From an uncultured Lachnospiraceae bacterium (GTDB lineage: Bacteria > Bacillota > Clostridia > Lachnospirales > Lachnospiraceae): a DNA stretch of 24,029 nt. The notes beneath the pieces are model-generated. The model saw only the letters and a list, made by a program, of their open reading frames with translations, was not told the DNA's origin and made no database searches. Positions 7,100-15,372 of this stretch are shown one piece after another. The stretch spans positions 1-24,029 of the forward strand of contig CAJUQZ010000060.1 in assembly GCA_910588755.1 (NCBI GenBank), written 5' to 3'. How positions within the stretch are numbered: position 1 is the first letter of the stretch; the number at the start of each line of letters is the position of its first letter. Position numbers and translations under genes: made by a program.

Positions 7100-8815
7100 A
7101 TGAAAAAACGTATAATTGCGGTGCTGGTGCCGGTTGTTCTCATTTTCGTCGTGATTGCAGCGGTGCTTGGTAGCTGGCTGATAAAAAAATATTCTTATTC
7201 GAGGAATAAGGCTGATTTAAACGAATATTTCAACCTGACACAGGCTGACGAGGTAGCGATGGTCGTTCAGGACACGATTGTTGAGGAGAAGGCGAAGCTT
7301 AGGGAGGAGGTGGTCTATTTTGATCTTCCTACGGTTGAGACGTATTTTACGGATCGCTTTTATGTAAATTCCCTGGAGCAGGTGCTGCTGTTTACGACGG
7401 CCACAGATGTGATACAGGTGAATATCGGTGATGAAAGTCATGTGATGTATGTGTCTGATGAAGGACAGGAGCTTGGCTATAAGGCGGCCTTTTACGAGGG
7501 GGACACGCTGTATATCGCAGCGGATTATGTGAAGCGGTATGCGAACTTCGAGTACCAGCTGTTTGACGCGCCGCTGCACATGCAGGTCTATACGCAGTGG
7601 GATGGCTACACGGCTGCGGAGCTGTCAAGGAAGACCGCGGTGCGCTATCAGGGCGGGATCAAGAGCGATATCCTGGTGGAGCTTGAGGCCGGCGATACTG
7701 TGGCGGTGCTCGAGGAGCTGGAGAACTGGTCCAAGGTAAAGACAGAGGATTCCTATATCGGTTATGTGGAGAATAAATTCCTGAAAAATAAGTCACAGAC
7801 AGAGCGGGTGTGCAATACAGGCTTTGAGGAGTTTGTATACAGTAGTGTCCAGAAAGACGGGAAGATCAACCTTGCGTTCCATCAGGTGTTTGAGGAGGTT
7901 GGCGGGGATTTCCTTGCCAATGCACTTTCAACGACCAAGACAGTCAACGTAGTGTCGCCGACGTGGTTTCGGCTGACCAACAGCAGCGGGGACTTTGAGA
8001 GTCTTGCCAATGCGTCCTATGTGGCAAAAGCGCATGAGCTGGGCGTTGAGGTATGGGCGCTTGTGACTGATGTGGACAGCCTGGATCGGTTTGGCGTGGA
8101 GATTGACTTTGTCGAGCTGCTGTCGGCGTCTGAGAACCGCAGGTATCTGATACAGGGGCTGATGGCGCAGGTGGACAGCTACGGGCTTGACGGCATCAAC
8201 ATTGATTTTGAGAAGGTCAGGAGTGATTCCGGGATTCATTTTGTGCAGTTTATAAGAGAGCTTTCGATCGAGACGAGAAAGCGCGGAGTGGTTCTCTCGG
8301 TGGACAACTATGTTCCGTCCGAGTACACAGCACACTACAATCGCAAGGAGCAGGGAATCGTTGCGGATTACATTATCATCATGGGGTATGACGAGCACTA
8401 TGTCGGCGGCGGCGCGGCGGGTTCCAACGCGTCGATTGGCTTTGTGGAGGGCGGTATTACCAACACAAAGGCTGTCGTGCCGGCAGAGAAGATTATCAAT
8501 GCTATACCGTTTTATACGAGGGTGTGGGAGTCAGGTCCGGAGGGACTGAAGGCATCGACGCTGACGATGGCATCTACTTCCAACTGGGTCGCGGGCACAG
8601 GAGTCACGCCGTCATGGGACGATGTGTGCTGCCAGAACTATGTGGAGTACCAGATAAATGACACCCTGTATCAGTGCTGGCTGGAGGATCTAGATTCCAT
8701 CGCGGTGAAGCTCCAGGTGATGCAGAGCCAGGGCATCAAGGGGGTCGCGAGCTGGAAGCTGGGACTCGAGGTGCCGGCGGTGTGGGATGTGATCGCGGAG
8801 TATATGGCGCAGTAA
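7100..8815 (+). CDS. Membrane-anchored glycoside hydrolase family 18 protein with SH3-like domain
   Basis: The 571-residue protein has an N-terminal signal anchor (about residues 4-27) and a stalk region (about 70-165) that resembles copper-amine-oxidase-N-type domains. A bacterial SH3-like domain follows (about 180-230, ending YIGYVENKFL). The C-terminal GH18 barrel spans about 245-570. The catalytic signature DGINIDFE is at 364-371, with E371 as the acid/base, matching DGxxxDxE. SxGG-like strand and terminal GVASWKLGLE features are also seen. Such proteins cut GlcNAc-containing polymers at the cell surface. In spore formers the relatives YaaH/SleL act on spore peptidoglycan, but no LysM is seen here, so the substrate is open. 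ATG 7100 follows GGGAGGT; a TTG 15 bases earlier overlaps that site. A tiny GCGC hairpin follows the stop at 8819-8830. Confidence 0.88.
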   Translation: MKKRIIAVLVPVVLIFVVIAAVLGSWLIKKYSYSRNKADLNEYFNLTQADEVAMVVQDTIVEEKAKLREEVVYFDLPTVETYFTDRFYVNSLEQVLLFTTATDVIQVNIGDESHVMYVSDEGQELGYKAAFYEGDTLYIAADYVKRYANFEYQLFDAPLHMQVYTQWDGYTAAELSRKTAVRYQGGIKSDILVELEAGDTVAVLEELENWSKVKTEDSYIGYVENKFLKNKSQTERVCNTGFEEFVYSSVQKDGKINLAFHQVFEEVGGDFLANALSTTKTVNVVSPTWFRLTNSSGDFESLANASYVAKAHELGVEVWALVTDVDSLDRFGVEIDFVELLSASENRRYLIQGLMAQVDSYGLDGINIDFEKVRSDSGIHFVQFIRELSIETRKRGVVLSVDNYVPSEYTAHYNRKEQGIVADYIIIMGYDEHYVGGGAAGSNASIGFVEGGITNTKAVVPAEKIINAIPFYTRVWESGPEGLKASTLTMASTSNWVAGTGVTPSWDDVCCQNYVEYQINDTLYQCWLEDLDSIAVKLQVMQSQGIKGVASWKLGLEVPAVWDVIAEYMAQ

Positions 8816-8831
8816 ACTGCGCCACGGCGCT

Positions 8832-9578
8832 TTAATCCCCTATTTCTACAATAACCTTGAAATCGTCGGTCTTTTCAAATTTGCTGAGTATCTGTTCCCT
8901 GATAGCGGATACCGCCAGATCAAACAGCTGCTGCTGTGCATCGATGTCAGTGCACAGCAGCATGACATTTAGCGGTTCGCCATCGAACAGCAGTATGTTT
9001 TCGCGGTTTCCACAGTCATCGGCTTCAAAGCAGGAGGTCAGCAGCAGAAGTATGTTTTCCCTTGGGTATTGATCGCAGTCATCGGCGGCGGCGGGGTCCT
9101 GGCCATACTTGTCGAAAACAGCTTTCATCTCCTTTGCCGTGGCCGTTTTGACGCCGATTTCGAACGCCTGCCCGTCATAATAGATTCCTATGAACAGCCG
9201 TGCGAGCGGCTGTTTTTTACGGGCGATTTCGACGCACATTTTTTCTGCCTGTTCATAGACGTATTCTAAAATGCTTTCCTTGACGGAACTGATGTCCTTA
9301 AAATGGCGATATACCAGCCTTGTGCGTCCTGCCTCGGCAAGCTCAATTTTATCGAGTTTGCCGCTGTCATCGTACACGGCGCAAAGTCCGTCCGGTATCA
9401 GGTTTTGCGGGACGAAATAGAGTCTTACCTCGTTTTGGTATACGGGTACGTTGTATAACAATAGCTGATGCTTGGTTTTGTAATTAAGATCCAGAACATT
9501 AGTTTCCAGACAGGTGTCCAGTTCACTGAATCTGAATTGGCCCGCTTTGAATGTAAGCGGGATTTTGTATGTATCCAT
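8832..9578 (-). CDS. Uncharacterised soluble protein
   Basis: I do not recognise this 248-residue protein. It has no signal peptide or membrane segment. The N-terminal half is rich in beta-type segments, for example HQLLLYNVPVYQNEVRLYFVP. A helical stretch follows (SVKESILEYVYEQAEKMCVEIARKK), then a second mixed domain with ENILLLLTSCFEADD and ENILLFDGEPLNVMLLCTDI. The two ENILL segments about 30 residues apart are notable. The start at 9578 follows AAAGGGGGC by 9 bases. The gene converges with the GH18 gene, leaving 16 bases between stops, and diverges from the zinc operon; nothing in this context indicates a job. A minus-strand TATTAT near 9650 is a possible -10 but no -35 is clear. Confidence 0.75.
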   Translation of the reverse strand: MDTYKIPLTFKAGQFRFSELDTCLETNVLDLNYKTKHQLLLYNVPVYQNEVRLYFVPQNLIPDGLCAVYDDSGKLDKIELAEAGRTRLVYRHFKDISSVKESILEYVYEQAEKMCVEIARKKQPLARLFIGIYYDGQAFEIGVKTATAKEMKAVFDKYGQDPAAADDCDQYPRENILLLLTSCFEADDCGNRENILLFDGEPLNVMLLCTDIDAQQQLFDLAVSAIREQILSKFEKTDDFKVIVEIGD

Positions 9579-9709
9579 TTAGAGCGCCCCCTTTTGTTTT
9601 TTACTTTCCTGGCCGTTGCCAGACAAATTGCAATATTTTTTTGAAATGATAATACTACGAATAGGGTATCACAGCTATACGGATATGTCCATTGGATTTT
9701 CATTCAGTC

Positions 9710-9738
9710 TTGACAGGATCGTGTCGGATGGATATAAT
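9710..9738 (+). promoter_or_regulatory. Consensus promoter of the zinc uptake operon
   Basis: TTGACA (9710-9715), 17-bp spacer, TATAAT (9733-9738): a perfect sigma-A consensus, as expected of a promoter kept down by a repressor. Transcription would start near 9745, at the edge of the palindromic operator. Confidence 0.9.
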
Positions 9739-9745
9739 TATAAAA

Positions 9746-9760
9746 TGCAAATGATTTGCA
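9746..9760. promoter_or_regulatory. Fur-family-like operator, probably Zur
   Basis: TGCAAATGATTTGCA is a perfect 7-1-7 palindrome with an ATGAT-like core, as seen in operators of Fur/Zur regulators. It sits on the expected transcription start, where a zinc-loaded repressor would block initiation. The regulator is not encoded in the window; Zur is inferred from the genes controlled. Confidence 0.7.
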
Positions 9761-9788
9761 AATTGTAGGAGAGGAGACGGATGTGTAT

Positions 9789-10778
9789 ATGAAAAAATTA
9801 GGAGTGTTCTTAGCGGCTGCCTTATTCTATGCATGTATGCTGATCGGATGTGCCCAGGTTCCAGATTCCGTTTTGGGTGATGAACGTGTTCAGATCGTAT
9901 GCACGACGTTTCCACAGTATGATTGGGTTGTAAATCTGATACAGGGCAATGAGGAAAATGTCTCGGTGACACTGCTCATGGATAAGGGCGGCGACCTTCA
10001 CAATTTCCAGCCGTCGGTGCTCGATATCGCGCGTGTTTCGGAGTGCGACCTCTTTATCTATGTGGGCGGTGAGTCTGACGGCTGGGTGGACGATGCCTTA
10101 AGGGAGGCCGTCAATCCTGACATGCGTGTCATCAATATGATGGAGACGGTCAATGAAAGGCTCTTTGAGGAGGAGCATGTAGGCGGCGCGGGCGGGCATG
10201 AGGGGCATGACCATGCGTCGCATGAGGAACACGGGTATGATGAGCATATCTGGCTTTCTCTGAAAAATGCGCGCATCATTGTGACGTATATTGCGGAAAC
10301 GCTGGCCGAGATGGACAGTTCGGGCGCAGGTCTGTATCGGAAGAACTGCGAGCGGTATACGGACGCGCTCGACGCGCTCGACATGCGGTATGAAAAGGCC
10401 GTTACAGAAAGCGGCGGGGGCACACTGCTCTTTGCAGACCGTTTTCCGTTCCGCTATCTCGTGGAGGATTACGGGCTGGAGTACTATGCGGCTTTTGACG
10501 GGTGCAGCGCGGAGACAGAGGCAAGCTTTGAGACAGTGGCGTTTCTGGTCAACAGGCTGGATTTGCTAGAGCTAGGGGCCGTTCTTGTGCTTGAGGGTTC
10601 TGATGGCAGACTTGCGCAGGTGGTCATCGAGAATACAAAGAAGGGGGATCAGCAGATCCTTATGTTAAATTCAATGCAGTCTGTCACGCCAAAGGAGTTA
10701 AGGGCGGGGGTTCATTACCTGGATGTGATGGAGGCAAATTTAAAAGTGCTAGAACAGGCACTGGGACAGTGTGTGTAG
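9789..10778 (+). CDS. znuA: Zinc ABC transporter substrate-binding lipoprotein
   Basis: This 329-residue member of the ZnuA/AdcA cluster-9 family captures Zn2+ outside the cell and passes it to ZnuB. A lipoprotein signal ends in LIGC, with C21 as the lipidated residue. The first metal-ligand region is DLHNFQPS, the second is YDEHIWLS. Before the second lies a His-rich loop (HEGHDHASHEEHGYDEH), the usual zinc-collecting feature. The third ligand region reads ADRFPFRYLVEDYGL and has no His where E. coli ZnuA and TroA have one. The YDGCS-like segment appears as FDGCSAETEAS. The start is chosen at ATG 9789. GTG 9783 in frame is closer to AGGAGAGGAG and remains possible. An ATG at 9781 opens a 3-codon frame whose TGA overlaps ATG 9789. 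First gene of the znu operon. Confidence 0.93.
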   Translation: MKKLGVFLAAALFYACMLIGCAQVPDSVLGDERVQIVCTTFPQYDWVVNLIQGNEENVSVTLLMDKGGDLHNFQPSVLDIARVSECDLFIYVGGESDGWVDDALREAVNPDMRVINMMETVNERLFEEEHVGGAGGHEGHDHASHEEHGYDEHIWLSLKNARIIVTYIAETLAEMDSSGAGLYRKNCERYTDALDALDMRYEKAVTESGGGTLLFADRFPFRYLVEDYGLEYYAAFDGCSAETEASFETVAFLVNRLDLLELGAVLVLEGSDGRLAQVVIENTKKGDQQILMLNSMQSVTPKELRAGVHYLDVMEANLKVLEQALGQCV

Positions 10779-10801
10779 GAACGGGATAGGAGGCTTACAG
10801 A

Positions 10802-11509
10802 ATGCCGTATATAAAATGTGAGGAGTTGGTATTAGGTTACGAAGGGACACCAGTTGCGGAACATATCAGCTTTTCGGTTGACAAGGGAGACTATCTGTGT
10901 ATCGTGGGTGAAAACGGCGCAGGAAAAAGTACGCTCATGAAGGCGTTGTTAGGGCTTACGCCATTGATGGGTGGGACGATTCAATACGGTGAGGGGCTTG
11001 TGGCGCACGAGATCGGGTATCTGCCGCAGCAGACATTCGTGCAGAAGGATTTCCCGGCGTCCGTATGGGAGATTGTGCTGTCCGGAGCGCTCCCGCAGTG
11101 CGGTCGGAGGCCGTTTTTTGGCAGGGCGCAGAAGCAGCTTGCGGAGGAAAACATGCGGCGCATGGATATCTGGGACCTGAAAAAAGTGTGTTATCGCAAT
11201 CTTTCGGGGGGACAGCAGCAGCGCGTGCTTCTTGCGCGGGCACTGTGCGCATCGTCAAAGCTTCTGGTGCTCGATGAGCCCGTGACAGGTCTGGACCCAA
11301 GAGTTACAGCGGAATTTTACCAGCTGATCAAGGAGCTAAACCAGGAGGGGTTGACGATCATCATGGTATCCCATGATATTCACACAGCAGTGAAGTGTGC
11401 AAGCCATATCCTGCATGTGGAAAAGGAACAGTCGTTTATCGGGACAGCGAAGGAATATGCCAGAAGTGATTTCTGGAAGGAGCTGGGCGCGATGGAGGAA
11501 CAGCAATAG
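10802..11509 (+). CDS. znuC: Zinc ABC transporter ATP-binding protein
   Basis: The 235-residue ATPase powers zinc import at the inner face of the membrane. Motifs in order are Walker A GENGAGKST (about 38-46), the Q-loop near YLPQQTF, the ABC signature LSGGQQQRVLLARAL (about 137-151), Walker B LLVLDEPVTGLD and the switch histidine in MVSHD. The length fits ZnuC/AdcC. The start at 10802 follows AGGAGG by 8 bases and lies 23 bases after znuA. The permease follows after a 14-base gap, so the three genes form one transcription unit. Confidence 0.95.
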   Translation: MPYIKCEELVLGYEGTPVAEHISFSVDKGDYLCIVGENGAGKSTLMKALLGLTPLMGGTIQYGEGLVAHEIGYLPQQTFVQKDFPASVWEIVLSGALPQCGRRPFFGRAQKQLAEENMRRMDIWDLKKVCYRNLSGGQQQRVLLARALCASSKLLVLDEPVTGLDPRVTAEFYQLIKELNQEGLTIIMVSHDIHTAVKCASHILHVEKEQSFIGTAKEYARSDFWKELGAMEEQQ

Positions 11510-11523
11510 GGGAGGTGTGGGAC

Positions 11524-12360
11524 ATGTTACAGACATTACAGTTTTATTTATCGTATCCTTTTGTGCGGTATGCGCTGATTGTCGGGACGCTGATTGCGCT
11601 CTGTTCATCGCTGCTTGGCGTCACGCTGGTGCTGAAGCGCTTTTCCTATATTGGTGATGGGCTTTCGCACGTGGCGTTTGGCGCGCTTGCGGTCGCAACG
11701 TTTCTGGATCTTGGCAATACATCCATCGTCGTCATGCCAGTGACGGTTATCGCGGCAATTCTGATCCTTAGGACTGGGCAGAATCCAAGAATACACGGCG
11801 ATGCGGCTATCGCTATGCTCTCGGTTGGTTCGCTTGCAGTCGGATATTTAGTAATGAACCTGTTTTCCACATCGGCCAACATCTCGGGCGACGTGTGTAG
11901 CACGCTCTTTGGCTCCACCTCGATATTGACGCTCACAAAGGCGGAGGTGTGGCTGTGCGTGGTCATGTCAGTGATTGTGGCAGCAGTGTTTATCTTTCTG
12001 TATAATCGTATCTTTGCCGTCACGTTTGACGAGAACTTTGCGCGGGCAACCGGATTGCGGGCAGGCATGTACAACAATGTGATCGCTGTCATCACAGCTG
12101 TCATCATTGTGCTCGCGATGAATCTAGTCGGCTCGCTGCTAATCTCGGCACTTGTGATTTTTCCTGCACTATCCGCAATGCGCGTGATCCAGAATTTCAG
12201 GGGGGTGGTCATCTACGCCGCGGTGATATCCGTTGTCTGTGCGCTGGTGGGCATCATACTGTCAATCCTCTTTTCCACGCCCGTTGGCTCGACGATCGTC
12301 GCCGCGGACATCGCCATGTTTTTTATAAATTGTCTGGCGGGGAAGCTTGTGCGAAAATAG
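11524..12360 (+). CDS. znuB: Zinc ABC transporter permease
   Basis: The 278-residue ABC-3 family permease forms the membrane channel of the zinc importer. About eight hydrophobic helices are visible. Family segments include KRFSYIGDGLSHVAFGALA near the N-terminus, which contains the ATPase-contact region, and MNLVGSLLISALVIFPALSAM near residues 198-219. ATG 11524 is preferred because GGGGAGGTG lies 7 bases before it; a GTG at 11515 falls inside that ribosome binding site. It is the last gene of the operon. Zinc is assigned over manganese from the His-rich loop of the partner ZnuA and the Zur-like operator; this is inference. Confidence 0.93.
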   Translation: MLQTLQFYLSYPFVRYALIVGTLIALCSSLLGVTLVLKRFSYIGDGLSHVAFGALAVATFLDLGNTSIVVMPVTVIAAILILRTGQNPRIHGDAAIAMLSVGSLAVGYLVMNLFSTSANISGDVCSTLFGSTSILTLTKAEVWLCVVMSVIVAAVFIFLYNRIFAVTFDENFARATGLRAGMYNNVIAVITAVIIVLAMNLVGSLLISALVIFPALSAMRVIQNFRGVVIYAAVISVVCALVGIILSILFSTPVGSTIVAADIAMFFINCLAGKLVRK

Positions 12361-12526
12361 CACGCCTTGCGCACTATTCATTGTGGTTGCCTGCAGATTC
12401 ATTTTATTCTTTGAATGCGCGTATACTGAAATAGTACTCTAATAATTTGCCTGGCACTGGCACAAATCATGCGGCTCACAAGTCCAATTTCAGACTGGAT
12501 ATATTATCCGTACACGCACTCTGCGC

Positions 12527-12540
12527 GCCGCCTTAGCGGC
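12527..12540 (+). terminator. Weak hairpin downstream of znuB
   Basis: GCCGC (12527-12531), loop CTTA, GCGGC (12536-12540), followed by ATATTTCCT. The T-run is poor. It may help end the znu transcript before the stronger terminator at 12568. The 263 bases between znuB and the chemoreceptor hold nothing else I can identify. Confidence 0.3.
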
Positions 12541-12567
12541 ATATTTCCTCTGCACGGGGCTGCGCAT

Positions 12568-12606
12568 AAAAAAGCGCTGCTGAAATAGTATTTTCACAGC
12601 GCTTTT
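12568..12606. terminator. Bidirectional rho-independent terminator
   Basis: GCGCTG-C-TGAAA (12574-12585) pairs with TTTCA-CAGCGC (12592-12602) around a short AT loop, with one bulged C. AAAAAA lies on the left and TTTTT on the right. It serves the convergent ends of the znu operon and the chemoreceptor gene (stop at 12624). Confidence 0.9.
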
Positions 12607-12623
12607 TATGTATGTATAATTCC

Positions 12624-14105
12624 TTATCTGGCCATATTGGCACTATCTGAATTAAGTACATCAGAGAGTTGGCTGATCCCGTTTTGCACATCATCCATGA
12701 ACCGCAGGATATTTTCAATGCCGGCCGCTTGTTCCTCGGTGGAGGCGCTGATATCTGTCGTGTTCTGCACGGACTGCTGGGAGATATCCTCCACGCTCTG
12801 CATGGCATCGAGCAGCTTGTCCTTGATGGATATGATGTTTTCTAGATCATCCTTTAACAGGCTGGTGACAGAAATGACCTCCTCAGAGGAGTGGAGCATC
12901 GTCTCAAAGATTTTCACAGTGTCCTCGAGCTGCTCACTGGATTTCATGGCGATGGCAGTGTTGTTGTCGATGACCTTGTTGATGTCGGCGACACTTGCGA
13001 TGACATCCTTGAGAATCGTGTCGATTTTCTGAGTCGCCGATGCAGACTCTGCGGACAGCGCGTTGATCTCGTCCGCAACGACGGCAAAGCCCTTGCCTGC
13101 CTCACCGGCGCGCGCAGCCTCGATTGCGGCATTCAGGGCAAGGAGGTTTGTTTGCTTTGCGATCTGGCTAATGCTCTCGATGATCTCACCGATGGAGCTA
13201 GATTTCTGTGCCAGGAGTGTGATGCCCTTCGATGCAACCTTGGTGGATTCGATATTTTCACCAAATTTCATGGAAAGCTGCTCGATTGCCTTGATCCCGT
13301 CATCGTTCTTTTCTTTTAAGTGCTGCATATTCTCGACTGTCTGTGCGACGCGGTCCTCGGAATTGATGATCTTGTCATTGAGGTCATTGAAGATCTCAAT
13401 ACTTCCTTTCACCTGACCGATCTGAAGGTCTGCGCTGTTGGAGATCTCCGATGTGGATGCTGCGATTCCGGTCGTGATCTTGCCAAAGTCCTGCAAGGCA
13501 TCATTGATCCTTGCAGAGGATTGCTGCAGTCCGTCAAATGCGTGCCGTACATTCTGGAGTAGGTTTTCCTCCTGTGCTTCTTTCTTTTCTACCGCTGAGA
13601 ACAGCGCATGCGCGCGTATGACAATAAATACTGCGACGGCGATTGCAAGCACGTATACCATCAGGATGAAGATCCAGATAGAGAGCGTGTACATAGCAAA
13701 ATAGGCTCCGGGGAAAAAGATCATAGCTGCTGCATTGGCAAGCACAGTCGAGGCAGCACAGACTTTTATGACGGACAAGTCATAATATGGGATTGCTAGA
13801 AACAGGATCAGGAAATAGGCCTCCACCATCGCCCCGAAACACGCAGGTGTGCCGACGACAATCGTCACTGCGCCAGCGATGGGAAGAATGGAAATATAGA
13901 GATACTTGGCGTATTTTCCGAGAGCCTTTTCCAACAGTTTGGTCACAATGCTGCCACCTACCATGATAATGGCAATGGCATCCCGTGCCTGCCCGCCGTT
14001 AAACAACAGCACATAGATAAATGCAACGACTGGTATAATGTCCAGGAAGAGAAATAGGATTAGGTTCATCTGCTTTTCTTCATTTTTTAAAACTGTTAAC
14101 TCCAT
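12624..14105 (-). CDS. Methyl-accepting chemotaxis protein
   Basis: The 493-residue chemoreceptor has five or six closely packed N-terminal membrane helices (about residues 13-175) with no sizeable extracytoplasmic ligand domain. A cytoplasmic coiled-coil signalling domain follows. The highly conserved hairpin tip reads AKQTNLLALNAAIEAARAGE, followed by GKGFAVVADEI, and would contact CheA/CheW. With no outside sensor domain, it may sense through its membrane helices. The C-terminus has no CheR-docking pentapeptide. No HAMP domain is clear. The start at 14105 follows AGAGAGGTG. It stands alone with its own promoter and terminator; no che genes are nearby. Confidence 0.93.
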   Translation of the reverse strand: MELTVLKNEEKQMNLILFLFLDIIPVVAFIYVLLFNGGQARDAIAIIMVGGSIVTKLLEKALGKYAKYLYISILPIAGAVTIVVGTPACFGAMVEAYFLILFLAIPYYDLSVIKVCAASTVLANAAAMIFFPGAYFAMYTLSIWIFILMVYVLAIAVAVFIVIRAHALFSAVEKKEAQEENLLQNVRHAFDGLQQSSARINDALQDFGKITTGIAASTSEISNSADLQIGQVKGSIEIFNDLNDKIINSEDRVAQTVENMQHLKEKNDDGIKAIEQLSMKFGENIESTKVASKGITLLAQKSSSIGEIIESISQIAKQTNLLALNAAIEAARAGEAGKGFAVVADEINALSAESASATQKIDTILKDVIASVADINKVIDNNTAIAMKSSEQLEDTVKIFETMLHSSEEVISVTSLLKDDLENIISIKDKLLDAMQSVEDISQQSVQNTTDISASTEEQAAGIENILRFMDDVQNGISQLSDVLNSDSANMAR

Positions 14106-14184
14106 AAAAACACCTCTCTTAAAATATGCATGAAAATATACAGGTAAAAATGCAACCTGCTATGACAACATAAATTATAATTCT

Positions 14185-14213
14185 ATCATACCTTTTTTTG
14201 TTATAGTTGTCAA
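14185..14213 (-). promoter_or_regulatory. Promoter of the chemoreceptor gene
   Basis: On the minus strand TTGACA (14208-14213) and TATGAT (14185-14190) with a 17-bp spacer. Transcription would start near 14178, about 70 nt before the start codon. Confidence 0.85.
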
Positions 14214-14281
14214 TTTCTTCTTTTTTCGGCAGCATATTTACACCAATATTGTAATTTTTGCACAAAGAGAGGTGTACTGGA

Positions 14282-14374
14282 TTATTTTTTCTTTTTCTTG
14301 ATCGCCTGGTAAATGGCAATGCCAGCCACTACTACGAAAGCAATTGTGATGATCAATTCCAATGCTTCATACAT
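14282..14374 (-). CDS. 30-residue single-pass membrane peptide
   Basis: The frame encodes MYEALELIITIAFVVVAG, then IAIYQAIKKKKK and a stop. It has a short acidic N-terminus, one hydrophobic helix of about 17-20 residues and a pentalysine tail. An AGGAGG site lies 9 bases before the ATG, and an extended -10 lies farther upstream. The YEAL start, single helix and basic tail resemble the putative holin-like or type I toxin peptides of Gram-positive bacteria (TxpA/BsrG-like), which are usually paired with an antisense RNA. I could not find a clear antisense promoter, so a toxin role is only a hypothesis; a small regulator of a membrane protein is equally possible. The frame is too short for most gene finders. 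Confidence 0.65.
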   Translation of the reverse strand: MYEALELIITIAFVVVAGIAIYQAIKKKKK

Positions 14375-14409
14375 TTTTCCACACCTCCTGTCTGTTATGA
14401 TTTGACAAT

Positions 14410-14418
14410 ATTTTACCA
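14410..14418 (-). promoter_or_regulatory. Possible extended -10 for the 30-residue peptide gene
   Basis: On the minus strand TGGTAAAAT (TAAAAT at 14410-14415) fits TGnTAAAAT. A clear -35 is missing. It would give a leader of about 30 nt that includes the AGGAGG site. Confidence 0.35.
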
Positions 14419-14490
14419 TAAAGACAGTGTTTTTAGAATGTCATCTTGTGTAATAGCCAAAGGCTAACCTGTTATGAATCGTATTTCCTG

Positions 14491-14510
14491 CGAGGAATGT
14501 CCGGTCCTCG
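14491..14510 (+). other. Hairpin upstream of the cortex amidase gene
   Basis: CGAGGA (14491-14496) and TCCTCG (14505-14510) around an 8-nt loop, followed by TTTGG. A smaller TAGCC/GGCTA hairpin lies at 14455-14467. The role is unknown; there is no T-run for termination. Confidence 0.3.
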
Positions 14511-14592
14511 TTTGGATAATGAATAATTGAAGTCATGGAAAAATTTCCTTTAACATATGATTTATAGAGTCACATGTATGTGGGTGGAAGAT

Positions 14593-15315
14593 ATGAATGA
14601 AAAATATGGGAATATTACGACCAAAATATTGACAGTCCTGCTGGTGCTTGCCATGATCTTTGTGGCACGCGGATCGGTACAGTTTGTGAGTGTGATAGAG
14701 GAGGAAAATTCGAAAAAGCCATTTCAGAAAAACGGCGGTACGATCACGATTGTGGTGGATGCCGGGCACGGGGGCGTTGACCCAGGGAAAATCGGTATCA
14801 ACAATGCCCTGGAAAAAGACATCAACCTTGCAATCGCCAAGAAACTTGAGCGCAATCTGAAGGAAAACGGCATCAATGTCGTTATGACCCGGACAGACGA
14901 TAACGGTCTGTACAAGGATACGGACTCGAACAAAAAGGTAGTCGATATGAAAAACCGTCTCGCAATCATCGAGGAGGCCAGCCCGGTGCTTGCAGTCAGC
15001 ATTCATCAAAACAGCTATCCGGACTCCTCCGTCAGCGGTGTGCAGGTGTTTTACTATAAGGATTCCGCAAAGAGCAAAGAGGCGGCGGAAATTATGCAGG
15101 CACAGCTCATCAGTACATTAAAACCCAAAAAAGAGCGCGTTGCAAAAGATAACAGCAGTTATTATTTGCTCAAAAAAACATCGGTTCCAATCGTGATTGT
15201 GGAGTGTGCCTTCATGAGCAATCCCATAGAGGCGCAGCTTCTCGTGCAGGACGACTATCAGGAAAAGGTGGCATGGGCAATCTATATGGGCATCATGCAG
15301 GTGATAAATAACTAA
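14593..15315 (+). CDS. cwlD: N-acetylmuramoyl-L-alanine amidase, CwlD-like
   Basis: The 240-residue zinc amidase removes stem peptides from muramic acid. In spore formers CwlD acts with a deacetylase to make the muramic-delta-lactam of the spore cortex. An N-terminal membrane anchor (about residues 11-32) precedes a single Amidase_3 domain. Zinc and catalytic residues are visible: H59 in DAGHGG, E74 in ALEKDIN, H138 in SIHQNS and E204 in VECAFMSN. The length is close to B. subtilis CwlD (about 237), and there are no added binding domains. ATG 14593 is chosen because GGTGGAAGA lies before it and the anchor then starts properly; in-frame ATGs at 14557 and 14578 lack a ribosome binding site. Another anchored amidase role cannot be excluded. 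Confidence 0.85.
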   Translation: MNEKYGNITTKILTVLLVLAMIFVARGSVQFVSVIEEENSKKPFQKNGGTITIVVDAGHGGVDPGKIGINNALEKDINLAIAKKLERNLKENGINVVMTRTDDNGLYKDTDSNKKVVDMKNRLAIIEEASPVLAVSIHQNSYPDSSVSGVQVFYYKDSAKSKEAAEIMQAQLISTLKPKKERVAKDNSSYYLLKKTSVPIVIVECAFMSNPIEAQLLVQDDYQEKVAWAIYMGIMQVINN

Positions 15316-15372
15316 TATATTACGAATGTTACAATTTTTTTAATTAAATGACTTTATAAAATGACACAAGTG

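Noticed and set aside
8819..8830. GCGC hairpin after the GH18 gene as a terminator
   Set aside because: The stem is four base pairs with only TTT after it, too weak to call.
11646..12212. A 188-codon minus-strand frame inside znuB
   Set aside because: It is the antisense shadow of a clear permease; low-complexity Thr/Ala/Ile content.
14119..14235. A 38-residue minus-strand frame with a hydrophobic C-terminus between the 30-residue peptide and the chemoreceptor
   Set aside because: It overlaps the strong chemoreceptor promoter, has no good ribosome binding site, and its Ile/Phe/Cys-rich end is what AT-rich DNA gives by chance. It remains a weak possibility.
14440..14592. Cyclic-di-GMP riboswitch upstream of the cwlD-like gene
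   Set aside because: Hairpins are present, but the conserved aptamer sequence is not.
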